A stretch of 64,000 nucleotides of DNA from assembly GCA_019639115.1 (NCBI GenBank), contig JAHBSM010000002.1:186001-250000 (forward strand), in the 5' to 3' direction. This document shows, piece by piece, positions 37,143 to 46,571 of this stretch (positions are counted from its first letter, which is position 1; the number at the start of each line of letters is the position of its first letter). This DNA is from Acidobacteriota bacterium (lineage in GTDB: Bacteria > Acidobacteriota > Blastocatellia > Pyrinomonadales > Pyrinomonadaceae). Both the position numbers and the translations under genes were made by a program. A model generated the notes under the pieces. The model made no database searches, had not been told where the DNA came from, and saw nothing but the letters and a program-made list of their open reading frames with translations.

Positions 37143-38225
37143 CTATAGAGACTCTCCATCGTCGATCTCGTCAAGACGCTTCACGGCTTCCAGCAGCAAT
37201 TTGTCATCCGTCTGAGCGTAAACCGTAGTAATGCTCATGTCAGAGTGGGCGAATAGGTTCTGCACTATCAGCGGATTCGTGTTTCGTTTGATGAGTTCAC
37301 TCGCGAAGTAGCTGCGAAGATCGTGAAAGTGGTAATTCTCTTCCCTTGTTCCGCCCTTCTTATTTATGCCGGCATTGCGGAGTGCGGTGTACCATCGCTT
37401 GCGAAAGTCCTTTACCGGGAAAGGCAGCTGTTCGTCCTCGATCATCGCTTTAAGAACTTTCGTTGCCGTGGCGTTGAGCGGAACAAGACGTGGCGGCCGT
37501 CCCTTTGAGCCGATCACGAGAACTTGCTCGTTTTCAAAGTCGATAAAATCTTCGGTGATGGCCATTAGTTGGCCACGGCGTAGCGGAAGATTCACGGCCA
37601 AGACTATCAGCCTATACAACAGAGTGTCCTTCTCAAGTTCTTTCCAAAGATCTTGCTTTTGTTTTTCATTGAGCAGCCGCCTCCGTGGCGGTGGCTCTGG
37701 CAGAGCCTTTACGTACTGCATCGGGTTACGTTCCAGAATTCCCTCTTCACACGCTAAGCTAAAAATCTTAGAAAGTGTGGACATGATCCGGTTTATCGAC
37801 GCCGGTGACAGTTCACTTTCTTTCTTGCGTTTGTTCTGGCGAGTCTGAAGCTTGGTTCTACAGTTTCGACAATCCTGAGGGCTGATGCTGGACAATGTTT
37901 GCTTCTTGAAATGACCAAGTAGAAGCCTTATGTAAAGCTCCTTAGCTCCCTTGTTGACGTTGTTCTGCTGGACATAAGGCCGATACTTCTCATCGATGAA
38001 CGAGGCAAGAGTGGTGGTGGTATCTGTAACGTTATAGCTATGATCGAAGGACGCCTTGATTATCTGTCGCTCGGCCAATTCAGCTTCTTGTTTGGTCTTC
38101 GCTTCGGGAACACTCTGATGAATGACCTTCCCTTTCAGCCGCTTATAGATCCACCATCGAGCTTTCGAGTAGTCGGGATGGGAGGATGAGACTCGCTTAC
38201 CGTTGTATCGTTTGTAAACAGACAT
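37143..38225 (-). CDS. Tyrosine recombinase (island integrase)
   Basis: Site-specific recombinase of about 360 residues. It has an N-terminal arm-binding region, a SAM-like core-binding domain (about residues 85-165) and a catalytic domain with the first Arg in LPLRRGQL, Lys in GSKGRPPR, HDLRSYFA (His and second Arg), LFAHSD and the nucleophile Tyr in TTVYAQTD. All catalytic residues are present. It lies about 370 bp inside the right tRNA-Pro fragment, the usual place for the integrase of a tRNA-targeting island. An upstream ATG at 38267 is also in frame. Confidence 0.93.
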   Translation of the reverse strand: MSVYKRYNGKRVSSSHPDYSKARWWIYKRLKGKVIHQSVPEAKTKQEAELAERQIIKASFDHSYNVTDTTTTLASFIDEKYRPYVQQNNVNKGAKELYIRLLLGHFKKQTLSSISPQDCRNCRTKLQTRQNKRKKESELSPASINRIMSTLSKIFSLACEEGILERNPMQYVKALPEPPPRRRLLNEKQKQDLWKELEKDTLLYRLIVLAVNLPLRRGQLMAITEDFIDFENEQVLVIGSKGRPPRLVPLNATATKVLKAMIEDEQLPFPVKDFRKRWYTALRNAGINKKGGTREENYHFHDLRSYFASELIKRNTNPLIVQNLFAHSDMSITTVYAQTDDKLLLEAVKRLDEIDDGESL

Positions 38226-38448
38226 ATGCTTCGTGAATAGATTTGCGTTGGCCCGTAATCGAAGCACGTAAACAACGCCCCTCGCGTAGCCTTTCGCAAG
38301 TTCTATTCCGCTGACTGTCAGCCGCTTATTTGCTGGGAATTGGTATAAAAGGGTGGAATTTGGAACGCCAGAACGTCAGTTGGTTCTTCCTCGCACCGTG
38401 GTTGGTGCGTCCGCTCACCAGAATGACTCTAACTTGAGGTACAGAAAG

Positions 38449-38456
38449 TTGGTTGC
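38449..38456 (-). promoter_or_regulatory. Inverted arm-type site near the integrase
   Basis: TTGGTTGC is the reverse complement of the GCAACCAA arm motif found on the other side of the tRNA fragment, so the right junction carries arm motifs on both flanks. Confidence 0.4.
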
Positions 38457-38557
38457 AAAATGGAGGCGCTTTTTCTGACGGGTCGGGCTTCGTAAATGTG
38501 GCAATCAAGAGGTTTAGCAACCCGCCCTCTCGTGGCCGTAGGGAAACAACGAAAAAT

Positions 38558-38585
38558 GGGGCTTTCGAAATCCATCGAAAGCCCC
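38558..38585 (-). terminator. Rho-independent terminator next to the tRNA-Pro fragment
   Basis: GGGGCTTTCGA (38558-38568) pairs perfectly with TCGAAAGCCCC (38575-38585) around a 6-nt loop. On the minus strand a run of five T follows. It lies 8 bp past the CCA end of the tRNA fragment, as a native tRNA terminator would. Confidence 0.85.
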
Positions 38586-38593
38586 ATGTTTAT

Positions 38594-38638
38594 TGGTCGG
38601 GACGGCGAGATTTGAACTCACGACCTCTCGCACCCCAA
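38594..38638 (-). repeat. tRNA-Pro 3' fragment, junction between two islands (att site)
   Basis: This is a second copy of the tRNA-Pro 3' segment, same orientation as 8005-8049, with T-stem changes that keep base pairing. It has a short anticodon stem (TCGC/GCGA around TTGGGGT, anticodon GGG), but no D-arm or acceptor 5' strand upstream. Arm motifs occur on both sides, so it reads as the junction where a second element was inserted beside the first. Confidence 0.83.
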
Positions 38639-38747
38639 GCGATTTAGGTAGGTTTGTATAATTTGTCAAAACTGCTCAAAACTTCTTAGAATCAACAACT
38701 TAACGGTTGTCTCGATTCAACACTAACAGGCCGTGATCAGCAACGCT

Positions 38748-38771
38748 GCAACCAACCTGCAACCAAGTTGG
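38748..38771 (+). promoter_or_regulatory. Putative integrase arm-type sites of the second island
   Basis: GCAACCA at 38748 and 38759 repeats the 11-bp-spaced pair seen at 8156/8167. The rest of the stretch 38640-39025 shows nothing else I can support as a gene. Confidence 0.6.
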
Positions 38772-39025
38772 CCTATCGGAATCAAACATCCGAGGCGAAC
38801 TATTTGCCAGAAGGACGGCATTCGCTCCCTCATCAAGGAGAATATAACATAACCTATCCAATGCCAACCGCTCAATTTTTTCATACAGGTCTCAACCCGA
38901 GGTCGTCGTCACAGACTCGTCCGTCGGGCTTCATGTCTTGGTTTGAAATGATGGAAAACGCGCGCCCGACTGCATCACTCGTTGATAACCTTTCAGCATT
39001 CACCTATTCTGAAGATGGTGTAGTT

Positions 39026-39634
39026 ATGGCTTGTTGTGAGGATGATTGTGCGATAGAGGCGTTGCTGGAGAAGCAGAGTTTGACGCTAAAGATCGTGCTT
39101 GGGATAAACGTCGTAATGTTTGCCGCGGGTATCGGTGCGGGCATTTACGCGGGTTCGAGTGCGCTGTTGTCCGATTCGCTTGACAATCTTGGCGATGCAA
39201 TGACCTACGGGCTAAGCCTTTATGTTGTTTATAAATCGTCTCAGGCTAAGGCTCACGTCGCTTTGTTCAAAGGTGGTTTGATTCTTCTCGCGGCGCTCGT
39301 TGTACTTGGACAGGTGATCTACAAACTAATCGTTCCGACGGTTCCTATTTTTGAAATAATGGGCGTGGTAAGTTTGCTTGCCCTCGTCGGAAATTCGGTA
39401 TGCCTCTATCTGCTTACGCGACACAAGACGGACGATGTCAATATGAGTTCGGTGTGGGAATGTTCGCGGAACGATATAGCGTCGAATATCTCGGTCTTCG
39501 TCGCGGCTGGTGCGGTCTGGTTCACACAGTCCGGCTGGCCTGACATTCTAATCGCTCTCGCTTTGGTGGTGCTTTTTCTGCGTTCCGCATTCCGTGTCTT
39601 TTCAGGTGCAAGACGCGAACTGCGGAGTGCATAG
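39026..39634 (+). CDS. CDF-like cation transporter, membrane domain only
   Basis: This 202-residue protein has six hydrophobic helices with the cation diffusion facilitator signature GSSALLSDSLDNLGDAMTYGLSLY. The metal-site His of classical CDF proteins is replaced (Asp/Asp in helix 2, Asn/Asn in helix 5, NDIASN), and the C-terminal cytoplasmic domain is missing. The N-terminus MACCEDDCA is cysteine-rich and may pick up metal. The frame stays open upstream to 38768, but those residues are not CDF-like, so the ATG at 39026 is preferred. Confidence 0.8.
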   Translation: MACCEDDCAIEALLEKQSLTLKIVLGINVVMFAAGIGAGIYAGSSALLSDSLDNLGDAMTYGLSLYVVYKSSQAKAHVALFKGGLILLAALVVLGQVIYKLIVPTVPIFEIMGVVSLLALVGNSVCLYLLTRHKTDDVNMSSVWECSRNDIASNISVFVAAGAVWFTQSGWPDILIALALVVLFLRSAFRVFSGARRELRSA

Positions 39635-39698
39635 ATTAAGGCTTTCTACACTCAAAGCGAAACTCCGTGTTTCCTACGGATATTTCGCCTCTGCCAAA

Positions 39699-42137
39699 TT
39701 AAAAACTCACCTTGATTCCGGTTTGAACGAGACGCGGACCTGAGGGCAGCAATCCACGCGTACGGTCAATGATGTATATCCGGTCGAGCAAGTTCTTACC
39801 CGTAACAAAAAATGTCGTCCTCCATTTCTCTACGCGGTAGTTTGCTGTCGCGTTCCAATACGTCTGGCTTGGTATCGCTCCAAGCTGGCCATTCGAGTTC
39901 GGGTTAACCGCGTTCAAATCGTCGCCGAACTGGCGCCCGATGTAAACATTTTCCACAAAAGCGTCGAAACCGCGGGAATGCGAATAGCCGATGCTTGTCG
40001 TCATAAGAACACTCGGTGCATACGGAAGGTGATTCTCAGTAATCGAACAACTGGTGGCCGATACCCGCCTGGTGGTCGGGCAGTAAACGTTAAGTGTTGC
40101 CGAACTTGTGATGGAACTCAAACGAATCCCGCGAAACTCCGCCGTTGGCAAAAAGGTATATGCGGTTCGTAGATAAACGTTATGGGGGCTGCGAAAAAGA
40201 GAGCCGGAGTCGATCTGGCCAGTGAATTCAAACCCCTGCTGTAGTGTGGCTCCGCCGTTTGTAAAGGCCGCCCCGCCAGCGATCGAAGCCGCTACAATCT
40301 GATTCTGATAATCGTTGCGGAAGAATGCGGCCGAAAATTCGGTTCCTCTGAGTGGCCGGGTACGCACTCCAACCTCATAGTTCCAACTCAATTCCGAATC
40401 AAGTTCGATCACGCCGCCAGTATTTGTTACCACATCCTCTGCCCTCGGCGGCGAAAAGCCCCGATGAACACCGGCAAACAACGTAGTGTTCTTAACACCC
40501 GAGTAAGCGATGCCAAAACCCGGAATGATCTCGGTCACGGTAGTTTCACCGGTCGCCCCCGCTCCGTTGTTGGCGAGACGATTTGTTCGGCTAAAAACTA
40601 CGCGCTCAAAACGTACGCCCGGCGTCAATGCAAGATTCTTCCAAGTAAAGCGATGTTGAATAAATCCGGATTGAGCGAGCGCCTTCCGCTCGTTGTTTTC
40701 AGCAATGACTCCATCGCGCGATGTTGGAAGATCGCCGTTTCGCTGGACCCGTTCCTGGTCTTCGCGATGAATCCTAAAGCCGACGACAAGTTCGTTAGCG
40801 ACTGATCCAAAATCGAAGTTTGTGGTCAGCCGCGTCTCGACGCCTTGAGTAAGATAGTCGCGAATTCGCCCCTCGTTGCCGCAGGTGGTGTTCAAAGCGG
40901 CCAGACTGAGGCAATCGGGATCGACATTCAAACGATTTGGACGTTGGTTCGAATTGGATGACTGACGCCACCAGTCGCGCGAAAAGTAGTTAGAGTAAAA
41001 GCTAGTCGTAAGATTGATTTTAGAGGTCAGAACTGCCGCGTGCTGCAACGAGAAACCGGACCTGCGGCCATAAAAGAAATCGTTCTTAAATATGTTGCCG
41101 CGGGGATCTGCGGCGAATTCCGCCTCGGTCGCACCTGTGTAGGTTAGATTCGAATCCTCACGAAAGAATGTAAATTTTCCGGTCAGGGCGTTGCGAGCAT
41201 TTAACTGCAAAACCGATTTGTTTGAAAAATCATATAGCTTAAAACTTGTGTTCTCTTTCGATCCGTTACCCTGCTTATGATTGAAATTAAAAATCGTGCC
41301 AAGTTTACCGAACGTGCCGCCAAAGCCTGCTCCGCCGTTGAAAAACCTTCTATTTCCGCCTTCTAGTTTGAAATTAAAAGTTGGTTTATCGGGCGGATTG
41401 GGTGTCAGATAGTTGACTAGGCCAGCGATCGTTTGTGGGCCATATGCAATCTGACCTGATCCCTTCAGGATCTCGATCGACTCGTATCTCTCTACCGGAG
41501 GATGGTAGTAAGACGCATTATCTCCATAGGGCGCATAAGACAATGGAAGGCCGTCTTCAAGCAGCAACACCTTCGTTGAGCGCGTCGGATTGGTGCCGCG
41601 AATGCCGATGTTGGGCCGCAAACCGAACCCCTCTTCGTCCCTTACATTCACACCGGATACTTTCCTCAGCACTTCGGAGAAATTGAATGCGCGGCTGTTT
41701 TCCAGTGTTTGCCTATCGATCCGTTCGATAGAACCCGGAATTTCCGAAAGGCTTTCCGGGGTTCCGGCGAGATAGCTTGACGTAACGGAAACGTCCACCG
41801 CAATGCCCCTGGGTATTATGGTAAAGACGATGGGCTGCGTCGACGGGATTGTCATTTCACTGCGTAATGTCGCAAAACCTATGGCACCGATCGTAACGTC
41901 ATACTTGCCATCTGACATATTTGTAAGCGAGTACCGGCCTTCGCCGTCTGTTACAACGGCTTTTGCAGCCAACCGGACATCTTGGTGCCGCACTGTCAGC
42001 GTTGCTCCCGCAACTACGTCGCCGTTACTGTCAACGATTCTCCCCTCCACGCCGTTACGCATCTGTGAATAGCCGATTATGGCAAAAATGGAAAAGGCTA
42101 AACTAAAAGCAACGGATCTCACAGCAATACTTTTCAT
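39699..42137 (-). CDS. TonB-dependent receptor (FecA-like) with carboxypeptidase-like domain
   Basis: This 812-residue outer-membrane receptor has a signal peptide (to about residue 25), a CarboxypepD_reg-like beta domain (residues 28-110), a plug domain (about 125-240 with NIGIRGTNPTRSTKVLLLEDGLPL) and a 22-strand barrel ending in Phe. The plug resembles ferric citrate receptors. It would take up an iron chelate or another metallophore with TonB energy. A Fur-like palindrome lies 49 bp upstream of the start, which supports iron control. Confidence 0.9.
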   Translation of the reverse strand: MKSIAVRSVAFSLAFSIFAIIGYSQMRNGVEGRIVDSNGDVVAGATLTVRHQDVRLAAKAVVTDGEGRYSLTNMSDGKYDVTIGAIGFATLRSEMTIPSTQPIVFTIIPRGIAVDVSVTSSYLAGTPESLSEIPGSIERIDRQTLENSRAFNFSEVLRKVSGVNVRDEEGFGLRPNIGIRGTNPTRSTKVLLLEDGLPLSYAPYGDNASYYHPPVERYESIEILKGSGQIAYGPQTIAGLVNYLTPNPPDKPTFNFKLEGGNRRFFNGGAGFGGTFGKLGTIFNFNHKQGNGSKENTSFKLYDFSNKSVLQLNARNALTGKFTFFREDSNLTYTGATEAEFAADPRGNIFKNDFFYGRRSGFSLQHAAVLTSKINLTTSFYSNYFSRDWWRQSSNSNQRPNRLNVDPDCLSLAALNTTCGNEGRIRDYLTQGVETRLTTNFDFGSVANELVVGFRIHREDQERVQRNGDLPTSRDGVIAENNERKALAQSGFIQHRFTWKNLALTPGVRFERVVFSRTNRLANNGAGATGETTVTEIIPGFGIAYSGVKNTTLFAGVHRGFSPPRAEDVVTNTGGVIELDSELSWNYEVGVRTRPLRGTEFSAAFFRNDYQNQIVAASIAGGAAFTNGGATLQQGFEFTGQIDSGSLFRSPHNVYLRTAYTFLPTAEFRGIRLSSITSSATLNVYCPTTRRVSATSCSITENHLPYAPSVLMTTSIGYSHSRGFDAFVENVYIGRQFGDDLNAVNPNSNGQLGAIPSQTYWNATANYRVEKWRTTFFVTGKNLLDRIYIIDRTRGLLPSGPRLVQTGIKVSF

Positions 42138-42185
42138 AAAAACACCAGTTAGACTACAAGCCTCAAAAAAAACATGATAATCTTA

Positions 42186-42202
42186 TTGAAAACGATTTTC
42201 AA
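42186..42202. promoter_or_regulatory. Fur-like box upstream of the TonB receptor
   Basis: TTGAAAACGATTTTCAA is a perfect palindrome with 7-bp arms and a 3-nt centre, close to Fur-type operators. It lies in the 336-bp gap 42138-42473, in which I see no gene. Confidence 0.6.
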
Positions 42203-42473
42203 TTTCATATTAATAAAAGTACAAGACGCTGTCGGCACTGTCAAACAACATATTGCAGTGACAAATGAAGGCGACGTTAGCCTCTTTCTGATTGATGTTG
42301 TTTTGGGGGTGTGGAAAAGTAGTTTCTACAATGCAGAGCGTCTTTGAAAACCTTCCCCGAAACCGGCGGACGGACCATCAAGTGAAATGCGGGAAATCTC
42401 GAAATGGAAAAGATCTTGAACGACGATGCAGCTCTCGGCGGACTCTGCCTGGTTAGCCATTTGCGGGACTTAT

Positions 42474-43346
42474 TTAACTGACCCGCACGTTCGGTAGAAG
42501 TTGTACCATTACGTCCAATCGACTATCAACAATTACGACGTGATTTGGGGCGACTCTAGTCCAACTCGTACTATCATCGGTCAATCTCTCGGAAGCAATG
42601 ATGATTCCGCTTCGTTCGCTGTCGGATTGAACTATTTCAAACTTCCCTTCGCGGTACATGTATCTTCCGCGATTTGAAAAGTAGAGTGAAATCGGCTCAA
42701 TTTGCGGATTCGAGACATAACGAACTGTTACAAGATTCTCCCCATCGGTAACCGCAAAGTTATAAATTGAAGGCTTTTTGATTCCAGCTTCATTCGCCCA
42801 TTCCTCAAGTTGGCGAATGGTTTTCACCAATCCGCTCGCCAAATTCGCTGCTCCTAGTTTTTCCGTGTGTCGACCGAGAAGGTTTAAGAAAACAGCAAAA
42901 GCGTGTTCTGAATCCGTGGTGCCTTCAATCGTCTGATAGATCTCGTCAGTCAACGAGTGTCGCAGGCGGCGCTTTATCGAACTAAAGCCCTCAATCGTAC
43001 CGTTGTGCATCCACATAAATCGCCCTTGACGGAATGGATGACAATTACTTTCGGAGACAACCATTCCAGGCGATGCGGATCGAACGTGAGCGAAAAAACA
43101 GGGTGATCGGATATGTTGGGCCAAATTCAACAGGTTCCGGTTGTTCCAGGCCGGAGTTATGCTGGTAAAAACACAAGCCTCGTTGGAAATCGCTGGTGAA
43201 TACCAACCAACGCCAAACCCGTCGCCATTTAGTGGCTCACTTCGCTCTTTGGACTTATAGCTTTGACGAATGAGTGAGTTAGCCGGATTCGAAATCAGGT
43301 CAGCGAGCAAAATTTCGCTTCCCAAATAACCGAGAAATCTACACAT
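42474..43346 (-). CDS. Class II glutamine amidotransferase (YafJ/EgtC-like)
   Basis: This 290-residue N-terminal-nucleophile hydrolase has Cys2 as catalytic nucleophile (MCRFLGY), then GDGFGVGWY, FAHVRSASPG and the NCHPF and MHNGTI segments that form the active site. The substrate is unknown. EgtC-type amidohydrolases in ergothioneine synthesis are similar, but no other egt gene is nearby. It is followed (upstream on the minus strand) by a small YHS protein. Confidence 0.85.
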   Translation of the reverse strand: MCRFLGYLGSEILLADLISNPANSLIRQSYKSKERSEPLNGDGFGVGWYSPAISNEACVFTSITPAWNNRNLLNLAQHIRSPCFFAHVRSASPGMVVSESNCHPFRQGRFMWMHNGTIEGFSSIKRRLRHSLTDEIYQTIEGTTDSEHAFAVFLNLLGRHTEKLGAANLASGLVKTIRQLEEWANEAGIKKPSIYNFAVTDGENLVTVRYVSNPQIEPISLYFSNRGRYMYREGKFEIVQSDSERSGIIIASERLTDDSTSWTRVAPNHVVIVDSRLDVMVQLLPNVRVS

Positions 43347-43358
43347 CGCTATTTTCTC

Positions 43359-43526
43359 CTACGTTGGGACCGGCCAATCGGATTTTACGTACTCAAGCGG
43401 CCTACGCGTGAATTCTTCCATACACCCTTCCGAACAAAAAAAGTAGTCCCTGCCTTCATAATTCAACGAATAACTGGCGGCTTCTTCGTCAATCTTCATT
43501 TTACAAACCAAATCTATAACCATCAT
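43359..43526 (-). CDS. Small YHS-domain metal-binding protein
   Basis: This 55-residue protein is preceded by a good GGAG ribosome site. It is almost entirely a YHS (TRASH-like) domain: DLVCKMKIDEE, then YFFCSEGCMEEF. The three Cys residues (Cys8, Cys31, Cys35) are a likely copper or other soft-metal site. It lies between the amidotransferase and cusB genes, and three similar domains occur at 56630-59408. Confidence 0.82.
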   Translation of the reverse strand: MMVIDLVCKMKIDEEAASYSLNYEGRDYFFCSEGCMEEFTRRPLEYVKSDWPVPT

Positions 43527-43581
43527 GTTCTCCTTAAATGTGCGGCAAAGCAGACCGTACTCTGACAGCTCGTATCCGACG

Positions 43582-45114
43582 TTAATGATGCGTCGGGTCC
43601 TTTTTTAGTATTTCAGCACGGAGCAGGAAACTGCCGTCCGTCACAATCTTGTCGCCGACATTCAGCCCTTCGAGAACGACAAACTTACCGTTGTTTTCTT
43701 TGCCGAGACGCACCGGTTTTATATTAAAGACATTTGGTTTGTCGGTGGCGACGAAAACAACCTGTTTGTCGTTCATATTTTGGACGGCAGACGACGGGAT
43801 CATCGGCATTGTGCGTTCGGCCATCCCACCCGCTCCAAAGGCGACGTTTACGTACATTCCGATCTTCAAGACTTGTCCCGGGTTGTCGAGTTCGACGCGG
43901 ACTTGTGCGGTGCGCGTTTCTGGGTTGATATTTGGGTCGATATAGGTTACGTGACCGCGAAAGAGTCTGTCAGGATAGGCGCCGGTTGTAACGCTTGCTC
44001 CGCTTCCATCACGAACCGATGAAAGGTCCTTTTCAAAAACCTGAGCGATAACCCAAACGCTTCCGAGATTTGTAACACGCATCAATTCCTTGTTTGCCTC
44101 GACAACCTCACCCGCGTTGACGTCTCGCTTCGTGATCGTGCCAGATATAGGCGCCATCAATGCGATCTCCGACGTTATTTGCGATGGGGAGCGGAGTGTA
44201 TTTACTTTTTGCGGTGACAAACCTAGCAACAAAAGCCTTTGCTTCGCGGTCGCAAGGTCGGATTCGGCCGTTTGGCGTTTGACGGCGGCCTGCTCAAATT
44301 CGTTTCGGCTGACAGGATTGATCTCGGCGACCTTGACCGCACGATCAAATCGCTTTTTCGTTTCTTCAACGTCGGCCTCGGACGTGCGTAATTTTGTCGT
44401 CGCCTGTTCAAATTCCTCGCGGCTGACGGCGCCTATTTCAAGCAGCTTGCGGGTTCGGTCATGTCTCTTACGATTTTCTTCCAACTCCGCCTGAACGGTC
44501 TTGAACCTCGCCAACATTTGGTCAACCTCGGTATTGCTCACGGGGCTGATCTTAACGAGTTTTGCTGTCCGGTCGTAGTTTTGCCGTGCGGCCTGAGCGT
44601 CGGTTTGCAAGGCCAGATAGCGCGATTGAGACGCTGCAAGTTCATCACTGAAGATAACGGCAAGCGTTTGGCCTTTGCCAACATACTGGCCTAGTTCGCC
44701 TCTTACAGAACGCAGTACCCCGCCGAGCAGCGAGATCACCGGCGTTTCTTTGTAGGCATTTGACTGAACGACGCCAGTTGATGCCACGTCTATTGCTTCA
44801 CTCGATAACGTTTCTCCAACTGTTTCTATCTTTAGGCCGATCTTTTCAACCTGATCGGGCAGAATGGTGACAGTTTGTTCAGCCGTATTTTCTGTCGTTT
44901 GTCCGGCGCTGTTGTCGTCGAATGTGACCGTCCGTGGGGCCGGGACGGCATTTCCACCCTCACGCGAACGCAAATACCAAAAAAGCAGGGCTCCCGCTAT
45001 AACAACGCCGATGACTGATAATGCGATATACAGCGGCTTTCGATTCGGTGTTGGCTTCGAATTTTCGCCCGTTCCTATTTCTTCGACGAACTCTTCGTTA
45101 TTTTCTTCGCTCAT
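43582..45114 (-). CDS. cusB: RND efflux periplasmic adaptor (CusB-like)
   Basis: This 510-residue membrane-fusion protein has one N-terminal transmembrane anchor (about residues 26-46), barrel-sandwich halves (VLRSVRGELGQYVGKGQ and ISGTITKRDVNAGEVV) and a long helical hairpin with three internal repeats built on (K/E)ISPVSNTE, IGAVSREEFEQA and INPVSRNEFEQA. It links the inner-membrane pump CusA to the outer-membrane channel encoded next door; the stop/start overlap with the channel gene is 4 bp. Confidence 0.9.
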   Translation of the reverse strand: MSEENNEEFVEEIGTGENSKPTPNRKPLYIALSVIGVVIAGALLFWYLRSREGGNAVPAPRTVTFDDNSAGQTTENTAEQTVTILPDQVEKIGLKIETVGETLSSEAIDVASTGVVQSNAYKETPVISLLGGVLRSVRGELGQYVGKGQTLAVIFSDELAASQSRYLALQTDAQAARQNYDRTAKLVKISPVSNTEVDQMLARFKTVQAELEENRKRHDRTRKLLEIGAVSREEFEQATTKLRTSEADVEETKKRFDRAVKVAEINPVSRNEFEQAAVKRQTAESDLATAKQRLLLLGLSPQKVNTLRSPSQITSEIALMAPISGTITKRDVNAGEVVEANKELMRVTNLGSVWVIAQVFEKDLSSVRDGSGASVTTGAYPDRLFRGHVTYIDPNINPETRTAQVRVELDNPGQVLKIGMYVNVAFGAGGMAERTMPMIPSSAVQNMNDKQVVFVATDKPNVFNIKPVRLGKENNGKFVVLEGLNVGDKIVTDGSFLLRAEILKKDPTHH

Positions 45115-46571
45115 TTCCTTTTTAACTCCGGTGCATTGGTCGCCCGCATGATCTCAATGTTTGCTATGTATGTTTCGAGTTCGGCTTCGATCAATTCGTT
45201 CTCGACATCGAGAAAACGCCGTTGCTCGGCAATGTAGTCAAGCAAACTTCTCGAACCAAGTTCGTAGGTTTGCCAAATTACCTGCAAATTAGAATTTGCC
45301 TGGTCGCGGACGCCGTTTTGAAATATGGAGAGCGAACGGGCCGCACGGTTATATCGAGCCAAGGCTACGGCAACTTCGCGCCGGATAGTAAGCTCGCCAA
45401 ACTCAATCCGCCTTTGAGCGGCTTCTCGATCGAATTTTGCGGCTTCGACCGCGCCTTGATTTCGGTTGAGTAGCGGAAGATCAATCTCAACCCCAAAGGT
45501 GAAAAAGTGAAATACATCCTGAATGGGACGCAAAAGGCCGCGATCATCAAAACCGCTGAGCATAAAGCCCGTGTTCATGCGCTGGTAACCCGCCTTGACG
45601 CTTGCATCGATCCGCCCTTCAGACTTTGCCTTCTCGATTTGTGCGACAGCCAGTTGGTCCATTGTCCTTGCACCTTTCAGATCGGGACGCTCACGCAAAG
45701 CGTAATCGGTTGATCCGGAGACTGAAGGCGGCGTTGCGATTAGGTCGTTGAAATCGCCGCGAAGACGCAGCGGTTCTTCCGGCTTTATACTGATCAAATT
45801 ACGAAGTTCGAACATTGCCGTCTCCACCCTTCCCTCGGAAGTCTCACGGATCGATTGCAAACGGTTGACCTCCACGAGAAAAATGTTTTGTTCGAGCGGT
45901 GCGATCTTTCCTTCGGCAACCCTGGCTTTGACTAGCTCGTAACCTTGCTTTGCTGCTACTAGCGTTTTTTCGGTAACATCAAGCTTCTTGATCGCGGCCA
46001 ACGCCTCACCAAATTTGATGCGAACGTCAACGGCGAGCAGACGTTCCTGATTCTCAAGCGCCAACTCGCGAATTTCTAACTCTCGTTTTGCGACGGCAAC
46101 TCGGGCTGCTCGACGTCCGCCAAGCTCAAGCGGCAACATGGCCTCGGCCATTTGATTATTATCAGCGCCGCCGATCTGGTTTGCTCCGCTGGCGGTCAGC
46201 TTTGGATTCGCTCGCAAACCCGCTTGTTTGACCAATGCCCTCGCTGCGTCGATCTCCTTGCGCAATGCTTGCATTTCGCCATTGTTTTCGAGCGCTAAAG
46301 CAACGGCGACGTCAGCCGTCATGCCACCTTGCGGATTTAAATACGGGAGCGAAACCGACTGGCCGCTCTGGACTGTCTGAGCCGTCGCCGCCAGCGCAAA
46401 TAGAAACCCGAACGTGAATAATTTAACAACGGATCTGAGAGCAAGCGTTCTAGCTTGCCACGAGCTCGAACGCGTGAAAACCTTGTTGCCGTCTCGCGAT
46501 GGCACTCCAAGCGGGACGCTTGCGCTCCAATCGGTCATCGGGAGACTGCCTGTAATCTTACAAATTTTCAT
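45111..46571 (-). CDS. cusC: Outer-membrane efflux channel (TolC/CusC family)
   Basis: This 486-residue channel has two outer-membrane efflux repeats with long helices. The likely signal sequence lies at about residues 48-66 ([19 protein letters not shown]), unusually far from the start. The first 45 codons are made from two palindromic repeat-like hairpins (see 46441-46522). No start codon is visible between the repeat and the signal, so translation probably begins at the ATG at 46571, overlapping the cusA end by 14 bp. Confidence 0.85.
   Translation of the reverse strand: MKICKITGSLPMTDWSASVPLGVPSRDGNKVFTRSSSWQARTLALRSVVKLFTFGFLFALAATAQTVQSGQSVSLPYLNPQGGMTADVAVALALENNGEMQALRKEIDAARALVKQAGLRANPKLTASGANQIGGADNNQMAEAMLPLELGGRRAARVAVAKRELEIRELALENQERLLAVDVRIKFGEALAAIKKLDVTEKTLVAAKQGYELVKARVAEGKIAPLEQNIFLVEVNRLQSIRETSEGRVETAMFELRNLISIKPEEPLRLRGDFNDLIATPPSVSGSTDYALRERPDLKGARTMDQLAVAQIEKAKSEGRIDASVKAGYQRMNTGFMLSGFDDRGLLRPIQDVFHFFTFGVEIDLPLLNRNQGAVEAAKFDREAAQRRIEFGELTIRREVAVALARYNRAARSLSIFQNGVRDQANSNLQVIWQTYELGSRSLLDYIAEQRRFLDVENELIEAELETYIANIEIMRATNAPELKRK
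46441..46522. repeat. Paired hairpins of a REP-like element inside the 5' end of cusC
   Basis: GCAAGC-GTTCTA-GCTTGC (46441-46458) and CAAGCG-GGA-CGCTTG (46508-46522) are two perfect hairpins 49 bp apart. Both are built from the same GCAAGC/GCTTGC word, as in bacterial REP/BIME elements. They fall within the coding frame before the signal sequence. Confidence 0.5.
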
